Assembly: GCA_041920505.1 (NCBI GenBank)
Contig: JBHGXV010000052.1
Location: forward strand, 23,271 to 87,270
DNA: 64,000 nucleotides
Source: JBHGXV01 sp041920505
GTDB taxonomy: Bacteria > Bacillota > Bacilli > Brevibacillales > Brevibacillaceae
Reading direction: 5' to 3'
Below, piece after piece: positions 16,492 to 25,489 of the stretch. Positions within the stretch are counted from its first letter, which is position 1, and every line of letters starts with the position of its first letter. The position numbers were made by a program, and so were the translations under genes. The notes beneath the pieces are model-generated. The model saw only the letters and a program-made list of their open reading frames with translations, did not search any database and was not told the DNA's origin.

Positions 16492-17478
16492 CTACAGGTT
16501 TTTATAGATGGAAAGCAGTTTCTTGACAACTCGCTCGACGGCGTGGTGCTTTTCGACGAAAGCGCGGCCTGCCTTGCCGATCTTGTGGCGCAACTCGGGG
16601 TGGATGATCAGATGGTGCAACACGTCGGCGAGGTTGTCGGGAGTGGCAATCACGATTGGCAAGTCATCCGGCATCTTGGCGCGGACATCGTCGCGAATAA
16701 ATGCCACCACCACCTTGCCCAACGCCATTGCCTCGACGCTCACCATCCCGTAGGACCCGCACAGCACCTGGTCGATCAGGATGTCGCAGGCGGCGTAGAT
16801 TTGCAAGGCTTCACGGTTGCTCAGCTTTTCCACAGCCCGGTAGTCAAACGGAACCGATCGTTGTTTCAGTCGCTCCACCGCTTGTTCTACATATGTAGAG
16901 CCTTTGAAGGCGCGGTTCGTCGGAGCGTGAACGATCATCGGAACTTGTTGATCGGGTGAGGGATAGGACGGCGTGAATTTGCTCACATCGCAGGCAAGCG
17001 GCAGAACGTGCACGTGCTTGTAGTAGTCGCACACGTACGGATATACCTCGTAATCCTGCACGATGGCCGTGTCGATGTAGCGGGACATGTAGACGAGTCG
17101 TTCGTGGATTTGCTCGTCGCTCAGATAACTCGGCGGAAGCGGGTACGGGTTGAGCCGACTCACCCGGTTGGCGGCGCGCACGTCGTTGCCCCAATGCTGC
17201 ATCACCATTTTCTTGCCTGCTTTGGCGATGAAAGGCAGGTCGCGGTTTTCCGTCAGGAGCGAGTTGCCGTTGTGGAAGTGAAACAGATCGCAATACGCGA
17301 GCAATGGGTCGAATATCCGGGCCAGTTCGTAAGCGTCAGTGTCGATAATGTTGTTCCGGTAGCTGATGTAGGAGCGAAACCAGTTGTAGCCGTTGACCTT
17401 CACACCGGCTCGCCGCAAACCTTGACAAAGAATCCCCATTTGTCCGGCAATTTCTGATGGAGCATGAACCACCCTCAC
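16492..17478 (-). CDS. GT4-like glycosyltransferase C, divergent from a DUF4855 gene
   Basis: 328-residue soluble GT-B glycosyltransferase. The start is GTG at 17478, with GGAGGAAGG 6 bases upstream; a longer reading frame to 17526 has no ribosome site. Motifs: VRVVHAPSEIAGQMGILCQGLR, LFHFHNGNSLL, MVMQHWGNDVRAANRV, IVHAPTNRAFKGSTYVEQAV, ACDILIDQVLCGSYGMVSVEAMALGKVVVAFI. The HAPxEIAGQ opening groups it with glycosyltransferases D and E rather than with A and B. It is the only inverted gene of the locus and shares an upstream region with the first DUF4855 gene. Confidence 0.85.
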   Translation of the reverse strand: MRVVHAPSEIAGQMGILCQGLRRAGVKVNGYNWFRSYISYRNNIIDTDAYELARIFDPLLAYCDLFHFHNGNSLLTENRDLPFIAKAGKKMVMQHWGNDVRAANRVSRLNPYPLPPSYLSDEQIHERLVYMSRYIDTAIVQDYEVYPYVCDYYKHVHVLPLACDVSKFTPSYPSPDQQVPMIVHAPTNRAFKGSTYVEQAVERLKQRSVPFDYRAVEKLSNREALQIYAACDILIDQVLCGSYGMVSVEAMALGKVVVAFIRDDVRAKMPDDLPIVIATPDNLADVLHHLIIHPELRHKIGKAGRAFVEKHHAVERVVKKLLSIYKNL

Positions 17479-17643
17479 AAGCCTTCCTCCTTTGGAAAAA
17501 ATCCCCGCAAAACCAGTTGTATTCACAAATAGGATAAGCGGTTATGCAGCAAGGCAAAAATAGGTGCTTGCCAACTGTCAAAATTTTTTGTTCTCAGTAT
17601 GCTGTAGGAGATGACAAGTCTACTGGAAAGGTGTGAACCGTTG

Positions 17644-18666
17644 ATGTCCCAGACGCTGCAGCACGGATACCTGACGGCGGCCAGCCTGAACCTGCAAAAC
17701 CACATCTGCGTGTTGCCCGTTGGCTCTCTCTGTGAAAAGAAACCGCGCGACTGGACCTCCGATTCCCTGAAGCCGTACCTCTCTTATTGCCCGGACGGTC
17801 AGCCGAAGGACCGCATGTTTGGCGGGCTGATTTTTCAGGGCATCTCTGCCAGAAAAAAGCGGTATTTGTACCCCATGTACGTGGGATTTGGGCAACCGGG
17901 CGACAAGCGTGACTGGACAGAGTGGATCGACCGGCTGTTTGCGTCAAAGCGCAATCTGGAAGCAGCGATCCTGGCCGCCAGCCGGTTTACGCCCAATCCG
18001 CTGGACATCTGGGTGTCGATTCCGTATCCGCACCGGTTTCAGCGGAATTTTGGCCGTATCGGAAAAAAAGACCTCAATTTTGAGTCGCAGGAAGATCGCT
18101 TCACCGCTGTCCACTGGTGGATTGAGCGTTTTCTTGAACGTTGGCAGTCGGCGTCCCGTCTGCACGGCATGCTCCGGTTCCGGGGATTTCTCTGGCTGCG
18201 GGAAGCGATCGACGGACAGGACGAACAACTGGTCAAACAAGTAAACGAACACATCAAAACCGTCGGCCTGTACAGCATGTGGCTGTCCCATTACGGCTCG
18301 TACGGATACGCCAAGTGCAACGAGTTGGGGTTCAATGTCACCGCCGTCAATTCCAACTACTACGGAAAGACGGCGTGCAAGCGGGTCTGGCTGGAGAACG
18401 CCTGCATGTTTGCCAGTGCTTGCAACACCGGCTTGCAGATTACCTTTGGCAGGGGAGCGGTTTACAGTGACGTCCACTTCTGGGATTACCTCAACCTGGG
18501 GCTTGAAGACAAATACGGGTACATGAATAGCTCGCTGCTCGTCTACCAGTTTCCCAATCACACGATGCAGGAGATTGTGAAACAGCGTCCGGACGAGTAC
18601 GCTTCCTTGTACGCGTTTGTCAAGGAGACCTATACCCGCAAGGACTACCCCGGCATCTCCTATTGA
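17644..18666 (+). CDS. DUF4855-type protein 1
   Basis: 340-residue protein without signal peptide. Family assignment rests on the ordered motifs I associate with DUF4855: LSYCPDGQPKDRMFGGLIF near residue 55, DWTEWIDRLF, the strand-turn DIWVSIPYPHRFQRNFG, AVHWWIERFLERW, FRGFLWLREAI, LYSMWLSHYGSYGYAKCNELGFNVTAVNSNYYG and TGLQITFGRGA. The alternation of strands ending in W/P/G motifs suggests a TIM-barrel fold like glycoside hydrolases. This copy keeps a Glu after GFLW (residues REA). Start ATG with AAAGGTG upstream. Its partner by position is glycosyltransferase C, divergently transcribed. Biochemical role unknown. Confidence 0.7.
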   Translation: MSQTLQHGYLTAASLNLQNHICVLPVGSLCEKKPRDWTSDSLKPYLSYCPDGQPKDRMFGGLIFQGISARKKRYLYPMYVGFGQPGDKRDWTEWIDRLFASKRNLEAAILAASRFTPNPLDIWVSIPYPHRFQRNFGRIGKKDLNFESQEDRFTAVHWWIERFLERWQSASRLHGMLRFRGFLWLREAIDGQDEQLVKQVNEHIKTVGLYSMWLSHYGSYGYAKCNELGFNVTAVNSNYYGKTACKRVWLENACMFASACNTGLQITFGRGAVYSDVHFWDYLNLGLEDKYGYMNSSLLVYQFPNHTMQEIVKQRPDEYASLYAFVKETYTRKDYPGISY

Positions 18667-18819
18667 CGGGCAAACGATGCGGTCGCCGTGTCCGCCGGTC
18701 GAAGGCAGTCGAATTTTCCACCATTGCCTTCGTTTCTGTTTCGGGACCAGCTTCATACGATGAAATCGTCTGTAAAATACTGTAAATCCGCATGGTCAGC
18801 CAGACGGAGGTGAGAGGCA

Positions 18820-19872
18820 ATGAACATTGGGTTGATCGGCTGTGGCTTCATCGGCAGCAAGCATGCGGAAAGCCTGGCACGATCGTCCGACTGTCGGCTG
18901 GTCGCCGTCTCCGATCTCGACAATGAGCGAATGGAGCAACTGAGGAAAACGTATCTGGCATCCGCAGGGGGACGGACAGACGCGGACATCGCCTGTTACC
19001 CGTCATATCGCGACCTTCTGGCAGACAAGCGAGTGGACGCGGTGGCGGTGACGACGACGAGCGGTCTGCACGCAAAGCTGGCGCGGGAGGCCCTGGAAAG
19101 CGGCAAGCACGTGGTCGTCGAGAAGCCAATGGCGATGACGATTGGGGAGGCACGCACGCTGATCCGCCTGGCCGAAACGAGCGGACGCAAGCTGGCTGTC
19201 TGCCATCAGAAGCGTTTTTTCCCGCACCTGCAGACGATCCAACGCATCGTTCGCGAAGGCAGGCTGGGCCGACTGATTCTCGGCGGCGTCTCGCTCTGCT
19301 ACAACCGCGACGACAGCTATTACCAGGCAGCGAAGTGGCGGGGCACCTGGGAAGCGGACGGCGGGGTACTTTTGAATCAGGCCATCCACGACATCGACCT
19401 GTTGCTGTGGATGGCGGCAGAACCGCGCACCGCCTACGGCCGGATCGCCCGGCTGCTTCGGCAGACGGAAACGGAAGACACGGCAATCGCCCTCTTGGAG
19501 CTGGCAGACGGTGCGCTGGTGCGGATGGAAGCCACTGTTTGTGCCGCACGGGCGTCGGCCCACGAACGCATCAGCCTGATCGGTTCGGACGGGGCGATTG
19601 TGCTGAGCGGCAAGTTCCTGGGGACCGTCGAGACATGGCAGGTGGAGGGAGTTGACCCGCCGCCGTATGCCGAGGTGGACCCGTACCGCCACCTCTACGA
19701 CGACCTCGCTATGGCGGTCCGCGACAATCGTCGTCCGCTGATCGACGGGCGCGAGGGAATCCGGGCGCTGGAGGCAATCCTGGCCGTATACCGCTCCGTT
19801 CGCGACAGCGCCCCCGTCCCGTTGCCGCTCGACGAATTTTCCACGGTTGAGATGAAACACATCGCTTGGTGA
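18820..19872 (+). CDS. Gfo/Idh/MocA oxidoreductase (WbpB-like)
   Basis: 350-residue NAD-dependent sugar dehydrogenase. Rossmann motif MNIGLIGCGFIGSKHAES at the start, VVVEKPMAMT with the conserved Lys, and the catalytic-site region GGVLLNQAIHDIDLLLWMA, which matches the NQxIHxIDLL pattern of WbpB/WlbA. Those enzymes oxidise C3 of UDP-GlcNAcA and hand the 3-keto sugar to a PLP aminotransferase, which is also present here. Ribosome site GGAGGTGAGAGG precedes the ATG. It begins 153 bases after DUF4855-1 and opens a tightly packed group of sugar-nucleotide genes. Confidence 0.85.
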   Translation: MNIGLIGCGFIGSKHAESLARSSDCRLVAVSDLDNERMEQLRKTYLASAGGRTDADIACYPSYRDLLADKRVDAVAVTTTSGLHAKLAREALESGKHVVVEKPMAMTIGEARTLIRLAETSGRKLAVCHQKRFFPHLQTIQRIVREGRLGRLILGGVSLCYNRDDSYYQAAKWRGTWEADGGVLLNQAIHDIDLLLWMAAEPRTAYGRIARLLRQTETEDTAIALLELADGALVRMEATVCAARASAHERISLIGSDGAIVLSGKFLGTVETWQVEGVDPPPYAEVDPYRHLYDDLAMAVRDNRRPLIDGREGIRALEAILAVYRSVRDSAPVPLPLDEFSTVEMKHIAW

Positions 19873-19894
19873 GGACGAAAAGGAGGTCATGGTG

Positions 19895-20842
19895 GTGTAT
19901 CGCGGGAAAAGGGTGCTGGTGACCGGCGGAGCCGGTTTTCTGGGAAGCAATCTGGTCAAACGACTGGCCGACGAGGCCAAGCGGGTATGGGTGCTGGACG
20001 ATCTGTTCACCGGACGCCGGGATGCGGTGCCGGAGGCGGACAACGTCCAATTCGTCCACGGCAGCGTGACTGACGCCGCCCTGCTGCGGGAATTGCTGGC
20101 TGAAGTAGACTATGTCTTCCACTTTGCGGCGCGTAACATCACGCTGTCGGCACGACAGCCCGAGAGCGACTTCCGCGTAAATGTGGAAGGAAGTGTACAG
20201 ATTCTCTTGAACGCGCTGACCCATAAACACGTGATCCAGCGGATCGTCTACGCCTCGACCGCGTCCATCTACGGCAACAGCCCGATCCTGCCGGCCAGGG
20301 AAGGCAGCTACGACATTTCCGTGCCGTACGCGGCAAGCAAGCTGTCCGCAGAAGTGTTGGCGATCGCCTACGGCCGGATGTTTCGCCTGCCGGTTACCTG
20401 TCTGCGCTTTTCCAATGTGTACGGCCCGGGACAGGTGAGCAGCAATCCCTATTGCGGCGTGGTGTCCAAATTTTTTGACGCTGTTCAAAAAGGAGAACCT
20501 CTGACGATCTATGGCGACGGCACGCAGACGCGTGACTTTACGTTTGTGGATGACGCGATGGACGTGACGCTGGCTGCGGGCTGCTCGCCGACGACCGTGG
20601 GCGAGGTGTTCAATGTCGGCACCGGTGTCGAAACCACCGTCAATCGTCTCGCCGAGCTGGTGGGAGAAACCGTCGGCAAACCTCAGTACCCGGTGGTGTA
20701 TGCGGAAAAACGGGTGATTGACACGGTCTACCGGCGCAGCCTGGATTCCGGAAAATTGCGGGAGGCGATCGGATGGACCCCTCGATACTCGCTTGCCGAC
20801 GGGCTGGACAAAACCTGGGAATGGATGAGTCGGCAAACATGA
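19895..20842 (+). CDS. NAD-dependent epimerase/dehydratase (extended SDR)
   Basis: 315-residue extended SDR sugar epimerase. NAD motif VTGGAGFLGSNLVKRL, active-site YASTASIYGNS and Tyr-Lys pair in VPYAASKLSAE. Probably a C4 epimerase of UDP-HexNAc or a 4,6-dehydratase relative; the motif TTVNRLAELVGE is common in UDP-sugar 4-epimerases. The best-spaced start after AGGAGG is GTG at 19895 (ATG at 19889 is only two bases from the site). It is not required for the UDP-GlcNAc3NAcA route, so it likely supplies a second sugar donor. Confidence 0.78.
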   Translation: MYRGKRVLVTGGAGFLGSNLVKRLADEAKRVWVLDDLFTGRRDAVPEADNVQFVHGSVTDAALLRELLAEVDYVFHFAARNITLSARQPESDFRVNVEGSVQILLNALTHKHVIQRIVYASTASIYGNSPILPAREGSYDISVPYAASKLSAEVLAIAYGRMFRLPVTCLRFSNVYGPGQVSSNPYCGVVSKFFDAVQKGEPLTIYGDGTQTRDFTFVDDAMDVTLAAGCSPTTVGEVFNVGTGVETTVNRLAELVGETVGKPQYPVVYAEKRVIDTVYRRSLDSGKLREAIGWTPRYSLADGLDKTWEWMSRQT

Positions 20843-20868
20843 CTCGTGATCAGGAAGGAGAAGCAGGG

Positions 20869-21975
20869 ATGAAAGAGATTCAGTTAGTCGATTTGGCGCC
20901 GCAGTGGCGCGAACTTCGCGCCGAGATCATGGCTGCGGTGGAGCGGGTGCTGGACAGCGGGCAGTACATCCTGGGCGAACAGGTGTCCAGCTTGGAACGG
21001 GAGGTGGCGAGCTTGTGCGGCGTTGCGCACGGGATCGGCGTCGCCAATGGCACCGATGCCTTGACCCTGACCCTGCACGCGTTCGGCATCGGCCCCGGGG
21101 ATGAAGTGATTACGGCGCCGTTTACGTTTTTCGCCACAGCCGAGGCGATCATGCAAACGGGTGCGACGCCGGTGTTTGCCGACGTCGACCCGCGCACCTA
21201 CACGCTCGATCCGCTGGAGGTGGAGCGGCAGATTACGCCCCGCACCAAGGCGATCGTGCCGGTGCATCTGTTCGGGCAGATGGCCGACATGCTGTCCTTG
21301 CGGGCGATTGCCGACAAATACGGGCTGATTCTGGTGGAAGATGCCTGCCAAGCGATCGGGGCGATGCGGGATGGCGGTGGAGTAGGGGTGAGGGGAGACG
21401 CGGCTGCCTTTTCTTTCTTCCCGACCAAGAACCTGGGGACCTATGGCGACGGCGGCATGGTGGTTCTGCATGACGGCCGGACGGCGGGACTGATTCGGCG
21501 GCTGCGCGTGCACGGCAGTGAACGCAAGTACATGCACGAGCGATTGGGCTGGAACAGTCGGCTGGACGAACTGCACGCCGCCATCCTGCGGGTGAAGCTG
21601 ACCAGGCTCGCGGCCTGGACGGATGAGCGCAGGGCGCTGGCCGCCCGTTACGACGAGTCATTGGCCAATCTGCCGCTCGTGACGCCGTACGTGCCGAAGA
21701 ACAGCAGGCACGTCTACCACTTGTACACGATCGTCACCGAACGGCGGGACGAATTGCAAAAGTGGCTCTTGTCACAGGGGATCGGCTGCGGTGTGTACTA
21801 TCCCGTTCCGTTGCACCTGCAGCGGGCGCTCGCCTCGCTGGGGTATCAATCCGGCAGCTTTCCGACAGCGGAGCGGCTGTCAGAACAATCACTCTCCCTG
21901 CCGCTGTATCCCGGCATGAGCCAGGCTGACCAGGATGTGGTGATTGAGCGTGTCCGTCAGTTTTTCACCCGATAG
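20869..21975 (+). CDS. DegT/DnrJ/EryC1 aminotransferase (WbpE-like)
   Basis: 368-residue PLP-dependent sugar aminotransferase. N-terminal IQLVDLAPQWRELRAEI, cofactor-site segments GVANGTDALTLTLHAFGIGPGDEVI and LVEDACQAIGA, the PLP-binding Lys in FSFFPTKNLGTYGDGG, and SRLDELHAAILRVKL. In WbpE systems it aminates C3 of UDP-3-keto-GlcNAcA using glutamate. The start at 20869 has AAGGAGAAG upstream; a longer frame reaches back into the epimerase gene and is not used. Next to the WbpB homologue, as in known loci. Confidence 0.88.
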   Translation: MKEIQLVDLAPQWRELRAEIMAAVERVLDSGQYILGEQVSSLEREVASLCGVAHGIGVANGTDALTLTLHAFGIGPGDEVITAPFTFFATAEAIMQTGATPVFADVDPRTYTLDPLEVERQITPRTKAIVPVHLFGQMADMLSLRAIADKYGLILVEDACQAIGAMRDGGGVGVRGDAAAFSFFPTKNLGTYGDGGMVVLHDGRTAGLIRRLRVHGSERKYMHERLGWNSRLDELHAAILRVKLTRLAAWTDERRALAARYDESLANLPLVTPYVPKNSRHVYHLYTIVTERRDELQKWLLSQGIGCGVYYPVPLHLQRALASLGYQSGSFPTAERLSEQSLSLPLYPGMSQADQDVVIERVRQFFTR

Positions 21976-22098
21976 CGACGGCACAGGAACGGTGCGGGAC
22001 TCGATTCGCCGTCAGAACCCCCGAACGTCCGGTCGGCACGACCTGTCGGCCTGTGAACAAATGCTTGGCCAAATTCACGTCTAAAGAGGTGAAGCAAA

Positions 22099-23412
22099 AT
22101 GTCAGCATACGAAGAACTGCAAAAAAACATCCAGGAAGGGCAAGCGGTATTGGGTGTGGTTGGATTGGGATTCGTCGGATTGCCGCTGGCGGTGGCGAAA
22201 GCGCAGGCTGGATATACGGTCATCGGCTTTGACGTCGACCAGGAAAAAGTGAACGCCATCAATGCCGGGGTTTGCTATATCGACGATGTGCCGGCGCAGG
22301 AGTTGGCCGAGCAAGTGGCAGCCGGCCGGCTCAGCGCGACAAGCGACTTTTCGCTCGTCCGCCGGCTGGACGCGGTCAGTATCTGCGTACCGACGCCGAT
22401 CGACAGGCACAAACAGCCTGATTTGACCTACGTGATACAGGCGGTGACCAGCATTGCCGAAAATGGTCCGGAGCGGTTGCTGGTGATCTTGAGCAGCACC
22501 ACTTTTCCCGGCACCACCGAAGAAATCGTCCGGCCCATCCTGGAATCGCACGGTTTGGTTATCGGCAAAAACGGTTTTCTCGCCTACTCGCCCGAGAGGA
22601 TCGATCCGGGGAACCGGCAATACCAGATCAAAAAAATCCCCCGCGTCGTCGGCGGGGTGACGCCGCAGTGCACGAATCTGGCTTCCTTGCTGTATGGCCG
22701 GGTGCTGCAAGACAAACTGTTCGAGGTGGAGCGGCCGGCGATTGCGGAGATGGCCAAAATCGTCGAAAACACGTTTCGGCTGGTCAACATCGGGCTGATG
22801 AACGAACTGGCCGTGTTGTGCCACAGGATGCGTCTGGACATCTGGAAAGTGATCGAGGCGGCCAGCACCAAACCGTACGGGTTTTTGCCGTTTTACCCGG
22901 GGCCGGGAATCGGCGGCCACTGTATCCCCGTCGATCCCTATTACCTGGTCTGGAAGGCCAAAGAGTACCGCTACACGACGCATTTGATCGAAAAGGCGGG
23001 CGAGATCAACGAATCGATGCCGTCGTTCGTTGTCCTTCGGATCGCGTCCATTCTCAACGATTTTGGCAAATCACTGAACGGGTCGCGCGTGCTGGTGATC
23101 GGCATCGCCTACAAGAAAAACGTCGCAGACCTGCGCGAATCCCCGGTGCTGGAGATTCTCGAACTGCTTCAGCAGTACGGCGTCGTCTGGAGTTATCACG
23201 ACCCGCACATCCCCAGATTTCAACGCTTCGGCAGACAGGTGGACTCCGTCGCGCTGACGCCGGAAATCATCGCCGGACAGGACCTGATCGTGATCGCCAC
23301 CGACCACGATGCGATCGACTACCAGCTCGTGGCCGAACACGCGTACGCGATCTACGACACGCGTAACGTAATGGCAGGCATCAAGACGAAAGGGATGTAC
23401 TGCAAGTTGTAA
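22099..23412 (+). CDS. UDP-N-acetylglucosamine 6-dehydrogenase (WbpA-like)
   Basis: 437-residue nucleotide-sugar dehydrogenase that would oxidise UDP-GlcNAc to UDP-GlcNAcA with two NAD. NAD motif LGVVGLGFVGLPLAVAKA; catalytic Cys in GPGIGGHCIPVDPYYL; central helix MAKIVENTFRLVNIGLMNEL; C-terminal domain VLVIGIAYKKNVADLRESPVLEIL. The length and the FLPFYPGPGIGGHCIP motif fit the WbpA/TuaD-like UDP-GlcNAc or UDP-ManNAc branch. A 124-base gap precedes it with AAAGAGGTGAAG as ribosome site; nothing else is seen in that gap. It provides the first step of the proposed UDP-GlcNAc3NAcA pathway. Confidence 0.88.
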   Translation: MSAYEELQKNIQEGQAVLGVVGLGFVGLPLAVAKAQAGYTVIGFDVDQEKVNAINAGVCYIDDVPAQELAEQVAAGRLSATSDFSLVRRLDAVSICVPTPIDRHKQPDLTYVIQAVTSIAENGPERLLVILSSTTFPGTTEEIVRPILESHGLVIGKNGFLAYSPERIDPGNRQYQIKKIPRVVGGVTPQCTNLASLLYGRVLQDKLFEVERPAIAEMAKIVENTFRLVNIGLMNELAVLCHRMRLDIWKVIEAASTKPYGFLPFYPGPGIGGHCIPVDPYYLVWKAKEYRYTTHLIEKAGEINESMPSFVVLRIASILNDFGKSLNGSRVLVIGIAYKKNVADLRESPVLEILELLQQYGVVWSYHDPHIPRFQRFGRQVDSVALTPEIIAGQDLIVIATDHDAIDYQLVAEHAYAIYDTRNVMAGIKTKGMYCKL

Positions 23413-23441
23413 CCAAAACCGTCTGAAGGAGGGCACCGCTG

Positions 23442-24455
23442 TTGTATCGTGTCTTGCACGCTCCGATTGAGATAGCGGGACAAGTGGGGTTAATATGCCA
23501 GCAGTTGCAAAAAAACGGCATTCCCGCCATCGGGTACAATACGTTTCGCACCTATCTCGGCTATCAAAAAGGAATTGTGGAAACGGACGCCTACCAGTTG
23601 CAGCAAGTGTTTGAACCGGCCCTGGAGACGTTTGACCTGTTTCACTTTCACAACAGCTACACCTTTTTTGAGGATCATCGCGACCTAATGTGGCTTGCCG
23701 AGCGCGGCAAAAAGATCGTGATGCACCATCGGGGCAATGACGTGCGTTCGTCCGTGCGTGCGCGCAAGGGGGATACATACTTCAACCCGTATGTTTCCAC
23801 GCACTGTTCGTTTCCCGATGAACAAATTGAGCGCAATCTGAAGCTGTTTGCCAAATACGTCTCGGCGGTGATCGTCCAGGACTACGAATTGTATCACTAC
23901 GTGCACGATTATTATCCGCGCGTCTTCGTTCTGCCCAGGCTGATCAACCTGTCGAAAAAAGAGCCAGTCTATCCGTCGGTCAAGCAGCGTGTTCCCACGA
24001 TTGTGCACGCCCCGACGGATCGGCGGTTCAAAGGAAGCGACATCATTGAGCAGGTGCTTGCCGATCTGAAGCGTTCCCATGACTTTCAATATGTGCTGGT
24101 GCAAAACATGTCGCACGCGGAAGCGCTTCGCTGCTATCAAAACGCCGACATTGTCATTGATCAGATTCTCTGCGGCGCCTACGGCAATCTCAGCGTGGAA
24201 GCGATGGCTCTGGGCAAGCCGGTGATCGCCTACATCCGGGACGATCTGGTTGGGACGTATCCGCCCGGCTTGCCCATCGTCTCGGCCAACCCCGATACCT
24301 TGAAGGAACAACTCCGTACACTGCTGGAGAGTCCCGAGCTTCGCCGCGAGCTGGGCAAGCGTGGCCGCCGCTACGTGGAGGCGAACCATGACGCGCCGAT
24401 CGTGATCCGAAAGCTGATTGGCATGTACAACGAACTGATGGGAGAACGCTCGTAA
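23442..24455 (+). CDS. GT4-like glycosyltransferase D
   Basis: 337 residues, start TTG supported by AAGGAGGG 9 bases upstream. Motifs: YRVLHAPIEIAGQVGLICQQL, LFHFHNSYTFFEDHRDLMWL, IVMHHRGNDVRSSVRARKG, IVHAPTDRRFKGSDIIEQVL, NADIVIDQILCGAYGNLSVEAMALGKPVIAYI. Soluble GT-B enzyme of the same subgroup as C and E. It is followed 14 bases after its stop by the second DUF4855 gene, so the two are almost certainly co-translated. Confidence 0.85.
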   Translation: MYRVLHAPIEIAGQVGLICQQLQKNGIPAIGYNTFRTYLGYQKGIVETDAYQLQQVFEPALETFDLFHFHNSYTFFEDHRDLMWLAERGKKIVMHHRGNDVRSSVRARKGDTYFNPYVSTHCSFPDEQIERNLKLFAKYVSAVIVQDYELYHYVHDYYPRVFVLPRLINLSKKEPVYPSVKQRVPTIVHAPTDRRFKGSDIIEQVLADLKRSHDFQYVLVQNMSHAEALRCYQNADIVIDQILCGAYGNLSVEAMALGKPVIAYIRDDLVGTYPPGLPIVSANPDTLKEQLRTLLESPELRRELGKRGRRYVEANHDAPIVIRKLIGMYNELMGERS

Positions 24456-24469
24456 AGGGAGGGAGATTT

Positions 24470-25462
24470 GTGACGTTTCTGAATCCGGCGACACTTGGTT
24501 TGCGAAACCACATCGCCCACTGCCGCTATCTGTACACCGTCCTCGGCGAACCGGTTTCGCCTTGGACGGCGGAGGAATGGCGGCCGTATCTGGCCTATTG
24601 GCGGGACGGCAAGCCGGTTGATGCGATGTTTGGCGGTCTGTTGCTGGAAGCCGACCGCTCATCGTCCGGCGAGGCTATCTCCGCCCACGCCATCGGGTTC
24701 GGCGGGCCGCCGACGTCAGCGGGGTGGCAGAAGGCGATCGACGAACTGTTTGTGTCCGACGGCAATTTGCCCGCCGCCGTCGCGGTTTCCCGCGAACAGC
24801 CGTCGCTTCCTCCGGTGGACATCTGGATCACGCTGCCGTATCCTGACGTGACCCGCCAGCCGTTCGGTTCAGTCGGCAAGAAAACCCTTGATTTTCACCT
24901 GCGGGAGGAAGACCGGAAGACCGCGCTTACCTGGTGGATCGGCGAGGTGCTGTCCGCCTGGAACCAGTTGGACAAATCGCTTTCGGGACACAGGTGCCGA
25001 CTGTGCGGATTCGCATGGACAAAAAATTCGTTCGCTCCGGGCGACGAGAAGTTGGTTGGTCAGATCAGCCGCTTTCTGCACGATCGGAAGCTGAAGTTGC
25101 TCTGGTGTCAAAACTACGGCACGACAAATGCGCATCGAGGCAGGGAACTGGGATTTGATCTCATATGCACGCGTCCAACCGTCAACGGCACACCATTGCG
25201 AGGCGCCGGGTGGATCGCCTCGGCGGCCAAATTATGCCGCATTCACAACCTCGGCATGATCATCTGGGGCGATCCGTTCGTGTCCAACCGGCAACTGGAC
25301 GACTTTTTGCAAGTGGGCAGACAGATGTTTTCAGAGGCGTTCCAGCTTTACGAACTGGGCGACAAGGCAGTGTATCAGTTCTGGCGGACGAACGATCCCA
25401 TCTATCACTCCCTCTACTCGTACATGGCCCACTCCGGCACCGTCTCCCGCGGTCAAACGTAA
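24470..25462 (+). CDS. DUF4855-type protein 2 (divergent)
   Basis: 330 residues from GTG with GGGAGG upstream. Keeps the layout of the first copy: LAYWRDGKPVDAMFGGLLLE, AIDELFVSDGNL, VDIWITLPYPDVTRQPFGSVGKKTLDF, ALTWWIGEVLSAW, GFAWTKNSF, LLWCQNYGTTNAHRGRELGFDLI, LGMIIWGDPFVS. It has lost features kept by the other two: the GLQI-x3-GRG segment is replaced by GMIIWGDPF, the NYYG/NYCG motif reads TVNG, and no Glu follows GFAW. It may therefore have a different substrate or a non-catalytic role. Partner: glycosyltransferase D. Confidence 0.65.
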   Translation: MTFLNPATLGLRNHIAHCRYLYTVLGEPVSPWTAEEWRPYLAYWRDGKPVDAMFGGLLLEADRSSSGEAISAHAIGFGGPPTSAGWQKAIDELFVSDGNLPAAVAVSREQPSLPPVDIWITLPYPDVTRQPFGSVGKKTLDFHLREEDRKTALTWWIGEVLSAWNQLDKSLSGHRCRLCGFAWTKNSFAPGDEKLVGQISRFLHDRKLKLLWCQNYGTTNAHRGRELGFDLICTRPTVNGTPLRGAGWIASAAKLCRIHNLGMIIWGDPFVSNRQLDDFLQVGRQMFSEAFQLYELGDKAVYQFWRTNDPIYHSLYSYMAHSGTVSRGQT

Positions 25463-25489
25463 TAGTCGAGCGGAAAGGAGGATCTTGAG

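Noticed and set aside
15388..16959. A 523-codon plus-strand frame over glycosyltransferase B and into C
   Set aside because: Shifted frame of a true glycosyltransferase and antisense of another; passes through a strong bidirectional terminator.
13478..17538. Shared AATAGGATAAG upstream of the acetyltransferase and of DUF4855-1, as a possible common promoter motif
   Set aside because: An 11-base match is expected many times by chance in a window this long, and it does not fit a known sigma-factor consensus.
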